Origin: Pseudomonadota bacterium
Lineage (GTDB): Bacteria > Pseudomonadota > Alphaproteobacteria > Acetobacterales > Acetobacteraceae
Reading direction: 5' to 3'
DNA length: 9,340 bases
Assembly: GCA_021815835.1 (NCBI GenBank)
Contig: JAKAZN010000037.1
Coordinates: 1-9,340, forward strand
How positions within the stretch are numbered: the stretch's first letter is position 1; the number at the start of each line of letters is the position of its first letter. Shown piece after piece: positions 1 to 5,924 of the stretch. The position numbers and the translations under genes were made by a program. Under the pieces are notes generated by a model. It saw only the letters and a program-made list of their open reading frames with translations, had not been told where the DNA came from and did no database searches.

Positions 1-32
1 CACCCGAACGCACCGCGCCTCGCGGCGTGCCT

Positions 33-386
33 TCAGGCCTTGAGTTCCAGCCCGTCGGCGATGTCCTCGGCCCGTTTCGCCAGCCGCGCGAGCCGGCGCT
101 GCTCGCGCGCCTGCGCCGCCGCGTCGGACGCGGCGTTCGGCGCGGGCGCGGGGTCCGTGCGTGCGCGGGCCTCGGCGAGCGCGGCGCGGGTTTCGTGCAG
201 ATCGTCGGCCAGCAGCAGCGCGGCCATCACCAACATGCGCGCCTCGCTACCGGCGCCGGCGACGGCCTTGATGCTCTCGACCCGGCGATCGACTTCCGAG
301 GCCATGGCGATCAGATGCGGCTCCTCCCCGTCCTGGCAGCCGACGGGGTAGCCGAAGCCGTTGATGCGGACGGTCACCTGGGCCAT
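33..386 (-). CDS. zapA: Cell division protein ZapA
   Basis: This encodes a 117-residue ZapA-family protein, a cytoplasmic factor that in characterised bacteria binds FtsZ and bundles or cross-links its filaments at the division site. The N-terminal half is the recognisable ZapA domain: MAQVTVRINGFGYPVGCQDGEE at the start, then HLIAMASEVDRRVESIKA (about 24-41) and a hydrophobic alanine/leucine helix with RMLVMAALLLADDLHE (about 50-65). The C-terminal half (about 66-113) is charged, alanine-rich and probably coiled coil, as expected for the family's dimerisation helix, with an Ala/Pro break near 79-85. I chose the ATG at 384-386 because the family's conserved start begins there and a GGAG lies about 6 bases upstream; a longer open frame on this strand has no family similarity. 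The gene begins 34 bp after the small coiled-coil gene on the same strand, so the two are probably co-transcribed. Family assignment is strong; function here is by homology. Confidence 0.9.
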   Translation of the reverse strand: MAQVTVRINGFGYPVGCQDGEEPHLIAMASEVDRRVESIKAVAGAGSEARMLVMAALLLADDLHETRAALAEARARTDPAPAPNAASDAAAQAREQRRLARLAKRAEDIADGLELKA

Positions 387-420
387 GCGGAGTCTCCATG
401 GTATCGGCGCGTTGCCGGGA

Positions 421-645
421 TCATGCGCCTTCCTCCAGCGCCCGGTGCAGGCGCGCGATGATGCGATCGAGCCGCTCTGCGACCGCCACGCCGGCGCCGG
501 CCTCCGGCCCAGGGCCAGCGCCAGGGCCAGCGTCAGGGCCAGGCCCGGGGTGAGGGGGATGCGCGAGCCGGGCGATGCGTTCCAGCGCGGCTTCCAGGCG
601 GGCGGCGCTGTCGGCGGTGTCGGCGCTGTCCGGGTCGGGGGCCAT
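421..645 (-). CDS. Small coiled-coil protein upstream of zapA (DUF4164-like)
   Basis: This is a 74-residue acidic protein made of two short amphipathic helices joined by a Gly/Pro linker. Helix one is about residues 11-28 (ADSAARLEAALERIARLA), with leucine and alanine in heptad-like positions. The linker (about 29-52) is PHPGPGPDAGPGAGPGPEAG and is encoded by a short 12-bp tandem repeat. Helix two is about 53-73 (VAVAERLDRIIARLHRALEE). Alphaproteobacteria commonly carry a small coiled-coil gene (DUF4164 type) immediately before zapA, and position, size and helix pattern fit that, but the sequence is too simple to assign by eye alone. The ATG at 643-645 is the only convincing start; GGAG lies about 9 bases upstream, and the longer open frame on this strand is a shadow. 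Its role may be linked to ZapA or the Z-ring; this is inference from position only. Confidence 0.6.
   Translation of the reverse strand: MAPDPDSADTADSAARLEAALERIARLAHPPHPGPGPDAGPGAGPGPEAGAGVAVAERLDRIIARLHRALEEGA
509..544. repeat. Three 12-bp tandem units inside the coiled-coil gene
   Basis: Three head-to-tail 12-bp units occupy 509-520, 521-532 and 533-544. The first two are identical (CCAGGGCCAGCG) and the third is imperfect. On the minus strand they encode the Gly/Pro/Ala linker of the small coiled-coil protein. Because 12 is a multiple of 3, gain or loss of a unit would lengthen or shorten the linker without shifting the frame. Confidence 0.8.
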
Positions 646-722
646 TCTCGGTCGCTCCGCTGCAACGCCCGGGGGTTCGGGTCGGACGTTGAAATGCGCG
701 GCGAACCGGGCGAACGTCAAGC
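646..722. promoter_or_regulatory. Divergent intergenic region
   Basis: These 77 bp separate the starts of the minus-strand coiled-coil/zapA unit and the plus-strand aldolase operon, so promoters for both units are expected here. I see no clear -35/-10 pair and no convincing operator, so the call rests on gene orientation alone. The plus-strand side has only a weak ribosome-binding sequence (GAACG) before position 723. Confidence 0.4.
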
Positions 723-1205
723 ATGACGCGCGGATCCCGCTTCGAATCCGGGCCGGCGGGGTTGGTAGGCCTGCCGCCCGCCGTGATCGTGCATGGCGCG
801 GACGGGCTGCGCGTGGTGTTGGCCCTGGGACGGCCGGTCGTGCTGCTTTCGGCGCCTGGTGCCGGGGTCTATGGCGGGTGCGGCTGGTGGCTTGCGCTGA
901 TCGCGCTCGGACGGCGGGAGTTTCCCAAGGCCGCGGCCGTGGATATCCTCGATTGCGCCGACGCGCCGGGCGCCGCGCTGGCCACGCTGCGGCTGGGCCA
1001 GAGCCTGTTGGTGTTGTCGCCGGACGCGCCCGGTTTCGCCGCCGTCGCCGCCGCCGCGCGGGAAGTCGGTGCGTTGGTGCTGCCGGCGGCACCGCCGGCG
1101 CTCGATCTGGCTGTCCCCGGCGCGGCGCCGCGTCTGGCGGCCTGGCTGGAGCGCGCGCCCGGAACCTCCGCCCCGGGACGTGACTTGCCCGTCCGGCTGG
1201 GCTAG
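723..1205 (+). CDS. Conserved-type hypothetical protein leading the aldolase operon
   Basis: This encodes a 160-residue protein I cannot name. It has no signal peptide and no clear membrane helix, though hydrophobic strands alternate with Gly/Ala turns: VVLALGRPVVLLSA (about 31-44), GVYGGCGWWLALIALG (48-63), AAVDILDCADAPGAALATLRLGQSLLVLS (71-99) and AAREVGALVLPA (111-122). This looks like a small alpha/beta fold. The GGCGWW stretch and the LDCADAPG...LRLGQ segment look like conserved blocks, and I have an impression of similar proteins beside alphaproteobacterial aldolase genes, but I cannot verify that. The frame is closed by a stop at 690-692, and 723 is the only ATG before the conserved part; a TTG at 762 is a possible later start. 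The stop is 39 bp before the aldolase start, suggesting co-transcription. G/C-ending codons support real coding. Function unknown. Confidence 0.7.
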   Translation: MTRGSRFESGPAGLVGLPPAVIVHGADGLRVVLALGRPVVLLSAPGAGVYGGCGWWLALIALGRREFPKAAAVDILDCADAPGAALATLRLGQSLLVLSPDAPGFAAVAAAAREVGALVLPAAPPALDLAVPGAAPRLAAWLERAPGTSAPGRDLPVRLG

Positions 1206-1244
1206 ACGGCGCCAAGGCCAGTCCAGGAACGAAAGGCAATTCCG

Positions 1245-2159
1245 ATGCGCGTCTCCCAGCGGGTGAAGAAGATTCTCGACTGGTATGAGGGCGATCCGCC
1301 CGGGGTGAAAGCGAACCTCGCCCGCATCCTGATGCACGGCAAGCTCGGCGGCACCGGCAAGGTGCTGATCCTGCCCGTCGATCAGGGCTTCGAGCACGGC
1401 CCGGCGCGCAGCTTCGCGCCCAACCCGCCCGCCTACGATCCGCATTATCACTACCAGTTGGCGCTCGATGCCGGGCTGTCGGCCTATGCCGCGCCGCTCG
1501 GCATGATCGCCGCCGGGGCCGATACCTACGCGGGCGCGCTGCCGACCATCCTGAAGGTGAACTCATCGAACAGCCTGGCCACCAGCAAGGACCAGGCGGT
1601 GACGGCGGGCGTGAAGGATGCGCTCCGGCTCGGCTGCGCCGCCATCGGCTTCACCATCTATCCCGCGAGCGAATACGCCTTCGCGCAGATGGAGGAACTG
1701 CGCGAACTGACCGCGGAGGCGAAATCCTGCGGCCTCGCGGTCGTGGTCTGGTCCTATCCGCGCGGCCCGGCGCTGGATAAGAACGCGGAAACCGCCGTCG
1801 ATATCTGTGCCTATGCCGCGCACATGGCCGCGCTGATGGGCGCCAACATCATCAAGGTGAAGCCGCCGACGCAGCATATCGGGCTGGAGGCGGCACGGAA
1901 ATCCTACGACAAGGTCGACATCTCGACCCTGCCCAGGCGGGTCGAGCACGTCATGCAGGCGGCATTCGCCGGCAAGCGCGTGGTGGTGTTCTCGGGCGGC
2001 GAGGCCAAGGGGCTGGAGGCCGTGTTCGAGGAGATCAAGGGCCTGCGCGACGGCGGCGCCAACGGCTCCATCATCGGGCGCAACACGTTCCAGCGGCCGA
2101 AGGAGCAGGCGCTCGATATGCTTGCCAAGATCGTCGATATCTACCTGAGCAAGGACTGA
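1245..2159 (+). CDS. Class I fructose-bisphosphate aldolase (DhnA/archaeal type)
   Basis: This 304-residue protein belongs to the DhnA/FbaB-type class I aldolases, TIM-barrel enzymes that reversibly split fructose 1,6-bisphosphate into dihydroxyacetone phosphate and glyceraldehyde 3-phosphate through a lysine Schiff base, without a metal. Visible landmarks are [13 protein letters not shown] (41-53), VVVWSYPRG (166-174), [10 protein letters not shown] (200-209), VVVFSGG (246-252) and [16 protein letters not shown] (270-285). Trp169 and Tyr171 match the active-site pair known in archaeal members. Lys204 is the probable Schiff-base lysine, with Lys206 as the alternative. FSGG and GSIIGRN form the phosphate-binding loops. 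Length is normal for the family. The start at 1245 has AAGG about 9 bases upstream. It lies between the unnamed gene and thiE, with a 7-bp gap to thiE. It gives no sign of being the class II, zinc-dependent enzyme. The symbol is left blank because naming differs among lineages. Confidence 0.93.
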   Translation: MRVSQRVKKILDWYEGDPPGVKANLARILMHGKLGGTGKVLILPVDQGFEHGPARSFAPNPPAYDPHYHYQLALDAGLSAYAAPLGMIAAGADTYAGALPTILKVNSSNSLATSKDQAVTAGVKDALRLGCAAIGFTIYPASEYAFAQMEELRELTAEAKSCGLAVVVWSYPRGPALDKNAETAVDICAYAAHMAALMGANIIKVKPPTQHIGLEAARKSYDKVDISTLPRRVEHVMQAAFAGKRVVVFSGGEAKGLEAVFEEIKGLRDGGANGSIIGRNTFQRPKEQALDMLAKIVDIYLSKD

Positions 2160-2166
2160 CCGGGCG

Positions 2167-2823
2167 ATGGCGGATCGCGCCGGGGAGGGGTGCCGCGTCT
2201 ATCTGATCACGCCCCCGGCGATCGATCCCGCGCGGTTCCCCGATCTTCTGGCCGCGGCGCTGGACGCGGGCGATGTCGCGGCGGTGCAGCTCCGGCTCAA
2301 GGACGTGGCGGATGACGGCTGGCGGCGCGCGATCGACGCGCTGCGCCCGGTCGCGCAATCGCGCGGCGTGGCGTTCCTGCTGAACGACCGCGCCGATCTG
2401 GTGGCCGGAACCGGCAGCGACGGCGTGCATGTGGGCCAGGAGGACATGCCGGCCCGCCAGGCCCGCGCGCTGATCGGCCCCGATCGCACCTTGGGGGTGA
2501 CCTGCAAGGGCAGCCGGGATCTCGCGATGGCGGCCGGTGAGGACGGGGCGGATTACGTCGCCTTCGGCGCGTTCTTTCCGTCCGGGACGAAGGAGGTCTC
2601 GGCGACGATCGCCCCCGACATCCTTGCCTGGTGGTCGGAGATGATGGAACTGCCCTGTTGCGCGATCGGCGGCATCACCGCCGGGAATTGCGCGCCACTG
2701 GTGCGCGCGGGGGCGGATTTCCTGGCGGTGGTGGGCGCGGTGTGGAACCATCCCGAGGGTCCCGCCGCCGGGGTGCGGGCTCTGAACGCGGCGATCGCCG
2801 CGGCGCGGGCGGAGATGGCGTGA
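2167..2823 (+). CDS. thiE: Thiamine-phosphate synthase
   Basis: This 218-residue TIM-barrel enzyme of the ThiE family joins hydroxymethylpyrimidine diphosphate to the thiazole phosphate to give thiamine monophosphate. Motifs appear in family order: VYLITPP (11-17), QLRLK (41-45; Arg43 and Lys45 for diphosphate), [10 protein letters not shown] (71-80; Asn73, and Asp74 for magnesium), [10 protein letters not shown] (86-95; second metal Asp93), GVTCKGS (110-116), [16 protein letters not shown] (127-142; Lys142) and CAIGGIT (165-171). Residue roles are assigned from the well-studied Bacillus enzyme. The loop GVTCKGS has Lys114 where relatives usually carry a histidine (GVSxH or, as I recall, GVTCH in the aldolase-linked alphaproteobacterial type). 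The start at 2167 is 7 bp after the aldolase stop, with AGGA about 11 bases upstream; the stop overlaps the pdxJ start. No TPP riboswitch fits in the short gap ahead of it. Other alphaproteobacteria can carry more than one ThiE-like protein, so this copy may not be the only one. Confidence 0.9.
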   Translation: MADRAGEGCRVYLITPPAIDPARFPDLLAAALDAGDVAAVQLRLKDVADDGWRRAIDALRPVAQSRGVAFLLNDRADLVAGTGSDGVHVGQEDMPARQARALIGPDRTLGVTCKGSRDLAMAAGEDGADYVAFGAFFPSGTKEVSATIAPDILAWWSEMMELPCCAIGGITAGNCAPLVRAGADFLAVVGAVWNHPEGPAAGVRALNAAIAAARAEMA

Positions 2824-3560
2824 TGGCGCGGCTGAGTGTCAATCTCAACAAGGTGGCGCTGCTGCGCAATTCCCGCCACACCGGCGTGCCGGATGTCGCG
2901 CATTTCGCGGCCCTGGCGTTGCGCTCCGGGGCGCGCGGAATCACCGTGCATCCGCGTCCCGATGAACGGCATATCCGCGCCTCCGACATTCCCGCGATCG
3001 CGCGGGTCATGGCCGGGCGGCGGCCGGGGATGGAGCTGAATATCGAGGGGTACCCGGATGCGCGCCTGATGGAGATCGTGCGCGCGGCCCGGCCGGAACA
3101 GGTGACCTTGGTGCCCGATGCGCCGGATGCGTTCACCTCCGAGCGCGGCTGGGCGCTGGACGCGGCGGAACGCGCGGTGGCCGAGCCCGCGATCGCGGCG
3201 TTGCGCGCTCTGGGCGCGCGGGTGATCCTGTTCATCGATCCCGATCCCGCCGTGGCGCCGCGCGCGCGCGCGAGCGGGGCGGATGGCGTGGAGATCTATA
3301 CCGGGACGTACGCGGCCGGGTTCCGTGCCGGGGACGCGGCGGCGACGCTGGCGGCGTGCGTGGCGGCGGCGGTGGCGGCCCGGGATCTGGGGCTGGTGGT
3401 GAACGCGGGGCACGATCTGAACTTGCGAAACATTCCGGGGCTGGTGCACGACGCGCCGTTCCTGGCGGAGGCCTCGATCGGCCATGAGCTGACGGCGGAT
3501 GCGCTGGAGCTGGGTTTTGCCGCGACCGTTGCGGCCTATGCGCGAGCGCTCGGCGGATAG
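2823..3560 (+). CDS. pdxJ: Pyridoxine 5'-phosphate synthase
   Basis: This 245-residue TIM-barrel protein is PdxJ, which condenses 3-amino-2-oxopropyl phosphate with 1-deoxy-D-xylulose 5-phosphate to make pyridoxine 5'-phosphate, the last ring-forming step of the DXP-dependent vitamin B6 route. The family signatures are complete: LSVNLNKVALLRNSR (4-18), GITVHPRPDERHIR (39-52; His43, Arg45, His50), MELNIEG (70-76; Glu71), VTLVPDAPDAFTSERG (94-109), VILFIDPDP (134-142), GVEIYTGTYA (155-164; Glu157), VVNAGHDLN (192-200; His197) and IGHEL (219-223). The ATG at 2823 shares its A with the thiE stop (TGATG), which implies translational coupling; a longer in-frame opening inside thiE is not the start. 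The NLNKVALLRNSRHTG form resembles the branch seen in several alphaproteobacteria, in place of the enterobacterial VNIDHVATLRNARG. PdxJ and the DXP-dependent thiazole route both draw on deoxyxylulose phosphate, which makes the thiE pairing sensible. Confidence 0.95.
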   Translation: MARLSVNLNKVALLRNSRHTGVPDVAHFAALALRSGARGITVHPRPDERHIRASDIPAIARVMAGRRPGMELNIEGYPDARLMEIVRAARPEQVTLVPDAPDAFTSERGWALDAAERAVAEPAIAALRALGARVILFIDPDPAVAPRARASGADGVEIYTGTYAAGFRAGDAAATLAACVAAAVAARDLGLVVNAGHDLNLRNIPGLVHDAPFLAEASIGHELTADALELGFAATVAAYARALGG

Positions 3561-3750
3561 GGCTGGCCGGCGGGTCAGGCGCTCCAGGGCTGCTTCTTGT
3601 TGCGCCGGCTCCCCCACTCGGTCATGCTACCCGGCGCAGCGTCCCGCGCGGCCTCGCCGGTCCGGGATGCATCGCGGCGGATAACCGTCGCGGGACGGGA
3701 AAATCCGTCGGATACCTCACGCAACGACGATCCGATCCCTGGGAGGGGAC
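3561..3750 (+). promoter_or_regulatory. Leader region of the MFS transporter gene
   Basis: These 190 bp lie between pdxJ and the transporter and hold no convincing gene. Two small inverted repeats sit close together: CCGTC at 3685-3689 pairs with GACGG at 3694-3698 around a 4-base loop, and ATCCG-T-CGGAT at 3703-3713 is a short palindrome that might be an operator half or leader hairpin. GGAGG at 3742-3746 is a strong ribosome binding site 4 bases before the ATG at 3751. I see no clear promoter boxes. The gap and strong ribosome binding site suggest the transporter is transcribed separately from the vitamin operon. I cannot see a pdxJ terminator with a T run. Confidence 0.4.
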
Positions 3751-5079
3751 ATGCAACAAGAACAGACGATGGGCGGTGGCCTGTCCTGGATTCGCGGTTT
3801 CAGCCGCTACCAGTGGATGGTCTTCATGGCCTGCTGGCTCGGCTGGACGCTCGACGGCACGAATTTCACCCTGTTCGCATTCGTTCTGAAACCGGCGGTG
3901 ACGGAACTGGTGGGCGGCACCGCCTCGGTGGCGGTGATCGGCAGGGTGGGCGGCTATCTGGCGATGGTCGGGCTGCTCGGCTGGGCGTTCGGCGGCTTCA
4001 TCTTCGGCACGGTGGCCGATTATATCGGCCGGGTGCGGACGCTCTTCATCAGCATCGCGATGTACAGCGTGTTCACCGCGATGCAGGGTTTCGCGCATAC
4101 GGTTTTCCAACTCGGGCTGTTCCGCTTCCTGGGCGGGCTCGGCACCGGGGCGGAACTCGTGGTCGGGATCCCGCTGGTGGCAGAGGCGTTCGCCGAGAAT
4201 TCCCGCGCCCGGGTGCTGGGCCTGATGATGACCGGCGCGGCGTTCGGCAATCTGCTGGCCGCGCAGGAATACCATTTCCTCGCCGGTTATGGCTGGCGGG
4301 TGGTGTTCTTCGCCGGCATCATCCCCGCCTTGCTGCTGCTGATGATGCGGCGCGGCATGGTGGAACCGGAACGTTTCGCCGCGGTGCGCGCCCGGCGGGA
4401 GGCGTTGGCCGCCGCGCAGCACCACACCGAGCACGACAAGGAGTTCATGCGCTTCTCCTGGCTGCAGCTGTTCAACGATGAGAACCGCTACAGCACGATG
4501 GTGGGGCTGCTGTTCGCCACCGGCACCCTGCTTGCGATCTGGACCAGTCAGATCTGGTTGCCGACGATCCAGGGGATCATGCTGCACAAGCAGGGCATCA
4601 CCGGTGCCGCCGTGGTGCCCTACATCACGCTCGGGATGGAGATGTTCGGCGTCGGCGGCATCCTGGGGTACGGCTCGTTCGGCTTCATCGCCGACGCGCT
4701 GGGGCGGCGGCCGACGATCATCCTGTACAGCCTCGGTACCCTGGTGTTCGGCTGCGGCCTCTATCTGGGGGCGAGCACCTGGGGGCCTTATCCCTACATC
4801 CTGCCGTTGTTCGGCTTCTGCGTGTTCGGCGTGTTCTCCGGTCACGCGGTCTATCTGCCGGAACTGTTCCCCACCCATATGCGCGGCACGGCGGTTGCCT
4901 TCTGCAACGGCTCGGGCCGGCTGGTGACCAGTTTCGGTCCGCTGGTGGCGGGGCTGCTGGTGGCGCCGTTCGGCGGTAATTTCGCCAAGGCGGCGGCGGT
5001 GATGACGGGGTTCGCCCTGCTCAGCATCGTGGGCGTGCTGCTGGGACGCGAGACGAAGCACGACGACCTGCCGCGCTGA
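3751..5079 (+). CDS. Major facilitator superfamily transporter, substrate unknown
   Basis: This encodes a 442-residue inner-membrane protein with about twelve hydrophobic helices in two halves (roughly 21-46, 66-88, 96-115, 118-147, 154-178, 183-200; then 249-274, 285-315, 322-341, 348-370, 378-405, 411-432), separated by a charged cytoplasmic loop at about 201-247. MFS landmarks are Asp35-Gly36 in helix 1, the loop 2-3 motif GTVADYIGRVR (86-96) with its second-half echo GFIADALGRRP (311-321), RFLGGLGTGAEL (125-136) in helix 4, and PELFPTHMRGTA (370-381) after helix 10. This pattern resembles the metabolite:proton symporters of the aromatic-acid, sialate and sugar-porter-like branches, so import of an organic acid or sugar is plausible, but the substrate cannot be read from the sequence. 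The first ATG is chosen because GGAGG lies 4 bases upstream; a second ATG at 3769 is less well placed. A GC-rich hairpin follows the stop. Confidence 0.9.
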   Translation: MQQEQTMGGGLSWIRGFSRYQWMVFMACWLGWTLDGTNFTLFAFVLKPAVTELVGGTASVAVIGRVGGYLAMVGLLGWAFGGFIFGTVADYIGRVRTLFISIAMYSVFTAMQGFAHTVFQLGLFRFLGGLGTGAELVVGIPLVAEAFAENSRARVLGLMMTGAAFGNLLAAQEYHFLAGYGWRVVFFAGIIPALLLLMMRRGMVEPERFAAVRARREALAAAQHHTEHDKEFMRFSWLQLFNDENRYSTMVGLLFATGTLLAIWTSQIWLPTIQGIMLHKQGITGAAVVPYITLGMEMFGVGGILGYGSFGFIADALGRRPTIILYSLGTLVFGCGLYLGASTWGPYPYILPLFGFCVFGVFSGHAVYLPELFPTHMRGTAVAFCNGSGRLVTSFGPLVAGLLVAPFGGNFAKAAAVMTGFALLSIVGVLLGRETKHDDLPR

Positions 5080-5090
5080 ACGCCGGCTTC

Positions 5091-5123
5091 CCGGGGGGTG
5101 GCGCGCCCGCCCCCCGGCCCTTT
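5091..5123 (+). terminator. GC-rich hairpin after the transporter gene
   Basis: An inverted repeat begins 12 bp after the transporter stop. CCGGGGGG (5091-5098) pairs with CCCCCCGG (5110-5117), extended inward by a T.G wobble and two G-C pairs (5099-5101 with 5107-5109) around a 5-base loop, then CCCTTT. The stem is very stable but the T run is only three bases, so it is a plausible, not certain, intrinsic terminator. It lies between convergent genes and could also stop transcripts coming from tag on the other strand. Confidence 0.55.
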
Positions 5124-5245
5124 CCCACATCGTTCGATGGCATGGTTGCCGGGTTTCGCCGAGACCCGCGCCCCGGCGTTCATCCACTCTCAGTCGCCAC
5201 GATGCCGGGGCGGCAGACACGGCACGACGCATGGCCGCGCTGAAC

Positions 5246-5818
5246 TTAGCCGCGGGCGCGGAAGCAGCCGGGCTGGTGGTCATCCACCAACCCGGCGGCC
5301 TGCATGAAGGCGTAGCAGATCGTGGCACCCACGAATCGGAAGCCGCGGGCGCGGAGCGCGCGGCTCATGCGTTCCGAGGCCTCGGTCCGCGCCGGCGGGG
5401 CGGGCGAGCGCGCCACGATCGTGCGGCCATCGACGAAGGACCAAAGATACGCATCCAGGCTGCCCTCGGTCGCGATCACCGCCTGCGCGGCGCGAGCATT
5501 GGCGCGCACAGAAAATACTTTCAGGCGGTTGCGGATCACCGGGCCGGCACGCAGGATTTCCTCCAGCGCGGCATCCGTCATCGCGGCGACAAGATCGATC
5601 GCGAAGCCGTGATAGACGGCGCGATATCCCTCCCGCCGTTCCAGCACGCTGCGCCAGGAGAGCCCCGCCTGCGCGCCTTCGAGACACAGCAGTTCGAACA
5701 GCGCGCGGTCGTCGTGGAGCGGCGCGCCCCATTCGGCGTCGTGATAGAGGCGCAACGAATCGCTGCCCTCGGCCCAGGTGCAGCGGGTCGGCGCGGGCGG
5801 GGGAGGGCGGCGCGGCAT
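5246..5818 (-). CDS. tag: DNA-3-methyladenine glycosylase I
   Basis: This 190-residue protein is a Tag-family base-excision-repair enzyme of the helix-hairpin-helix superfamily, which removes N3-methyladenine from alkylated DNA. It aligns over its whole length with the E. coli enzyme by eye: RCTWAEG (12-18), LYHDAEWGAPLHDDRALFELLCLEGAQAGLSW (24-55), AGPVIRNRLK (91-100), YLWSFVDG (124-131), GFRFVGATICYAFMQAAGLVDDH (159-181) and Cys185. The zinc ligands are Cys13, His26, His181 and Cys185; the base-recognition residues equivalent to E. coli Tyr16, Glu38 and Trp46 are Tyr25, Glu47 and Trp55. All key residues are present, so the enzyme should be active. The ATG at 5816-5818 has no clear Shine-Dalgarno, but the conserved part begins about 10 residues later and no better start is visible. 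It is divergent from the flavin oxidoreductase across 106 bp and convergent with the transporter. Confidence 0.95.
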   Translation of the reverse strand: MPRRPPPPAPTRCTWAEGSDSLRLYHDAEWGAPLHDDRALFELLCLEGAQAGLSWRSVLERREGYRAVYHGFAIDLVAAMTDAALEEILRAGPVIRNRLKVFSVRANARAAQAVIATEGSLDAYLWSFVDGRTIVARSPAPPARTEASERMSRALRARGFRFVGATICYAFMQAAGLVDDHQPGCFRARG

Positions 5819-5924
5819 GGCGGCACGCTAGCCCCCGCGCGCGGTCCCGCCCAGCCCTTCCCGCGGCCGGTAAACCGCCCTAGCCTTCCGCCAACCCATC
5901 GTCGCATCGGGAAGGAAACCAGGG
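5819..5924. promoter_or_regulatory. Divergent region between tag and the oxidoreductase gene
   Basis: These 106 bp separate two divergent starts, so promoters for both genes are expected here. I see no convincing -35/-10 boxes and no operator-like palindrome of useful length. On the plus side, AAGGA at 5912-5916 is a good ribosome binding site 8 bases before the ATG at 5925; on the tag side no clear ribosome binding site is visible. Confidence 0.4.

Noticed and set aside
1..32. 6S RNA gene or terminator just after zapA
   Set aside because: 6S RNA often sits near zapA, but only 32 bases are available here. CCGCG-CCT-CGCGG at 13-25 can form a 5-bp hairpin, but there is no T run in the zapA direction and nothing diagnostic of 6S RNA.
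646..1566. Upstream extension of the small coiled-coil gene on the minus strand
   Set aside because: The extension is Arg/Pro-rich and antisense to the unnamed gene and the aldolase. Only the last 74 residues look like a real protein, with a ribosome binding site before 645.
2160..2166. TPP riboswitch controlling thiE
   Set aside because: Only 7 bp separate thiE from the aldolase gene. I also saw no riboswitch-like conserved core in the 39-bp gap or the 77-bp leader of the operon.
2553..3617. A 354-codon minus-strand open frame opposite thiE and pdxJ
   Set aside because: Both plus-strand genes are unmistakable by motif; the antisense product is Arg/Gln/His-rich with no similarity that I can see.
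5091..5245. A small gene in the convergent gap between transporter and tag
   Set aside because: Short open frames here have Arg/Pro/Gly-rich translations, no ribosome binding site and overlap the hairpin; nothing supports coding.
3622..5328. A 568-codon open frame on the minus strand across the transporter gene
   Set aside because: It is antisense to a protein with full MFS motifs and a strong ribosome binding site. The translation is His/Arg/Glu-rich with no recognisable fold, a usual shadow in very GC-rich DNA.
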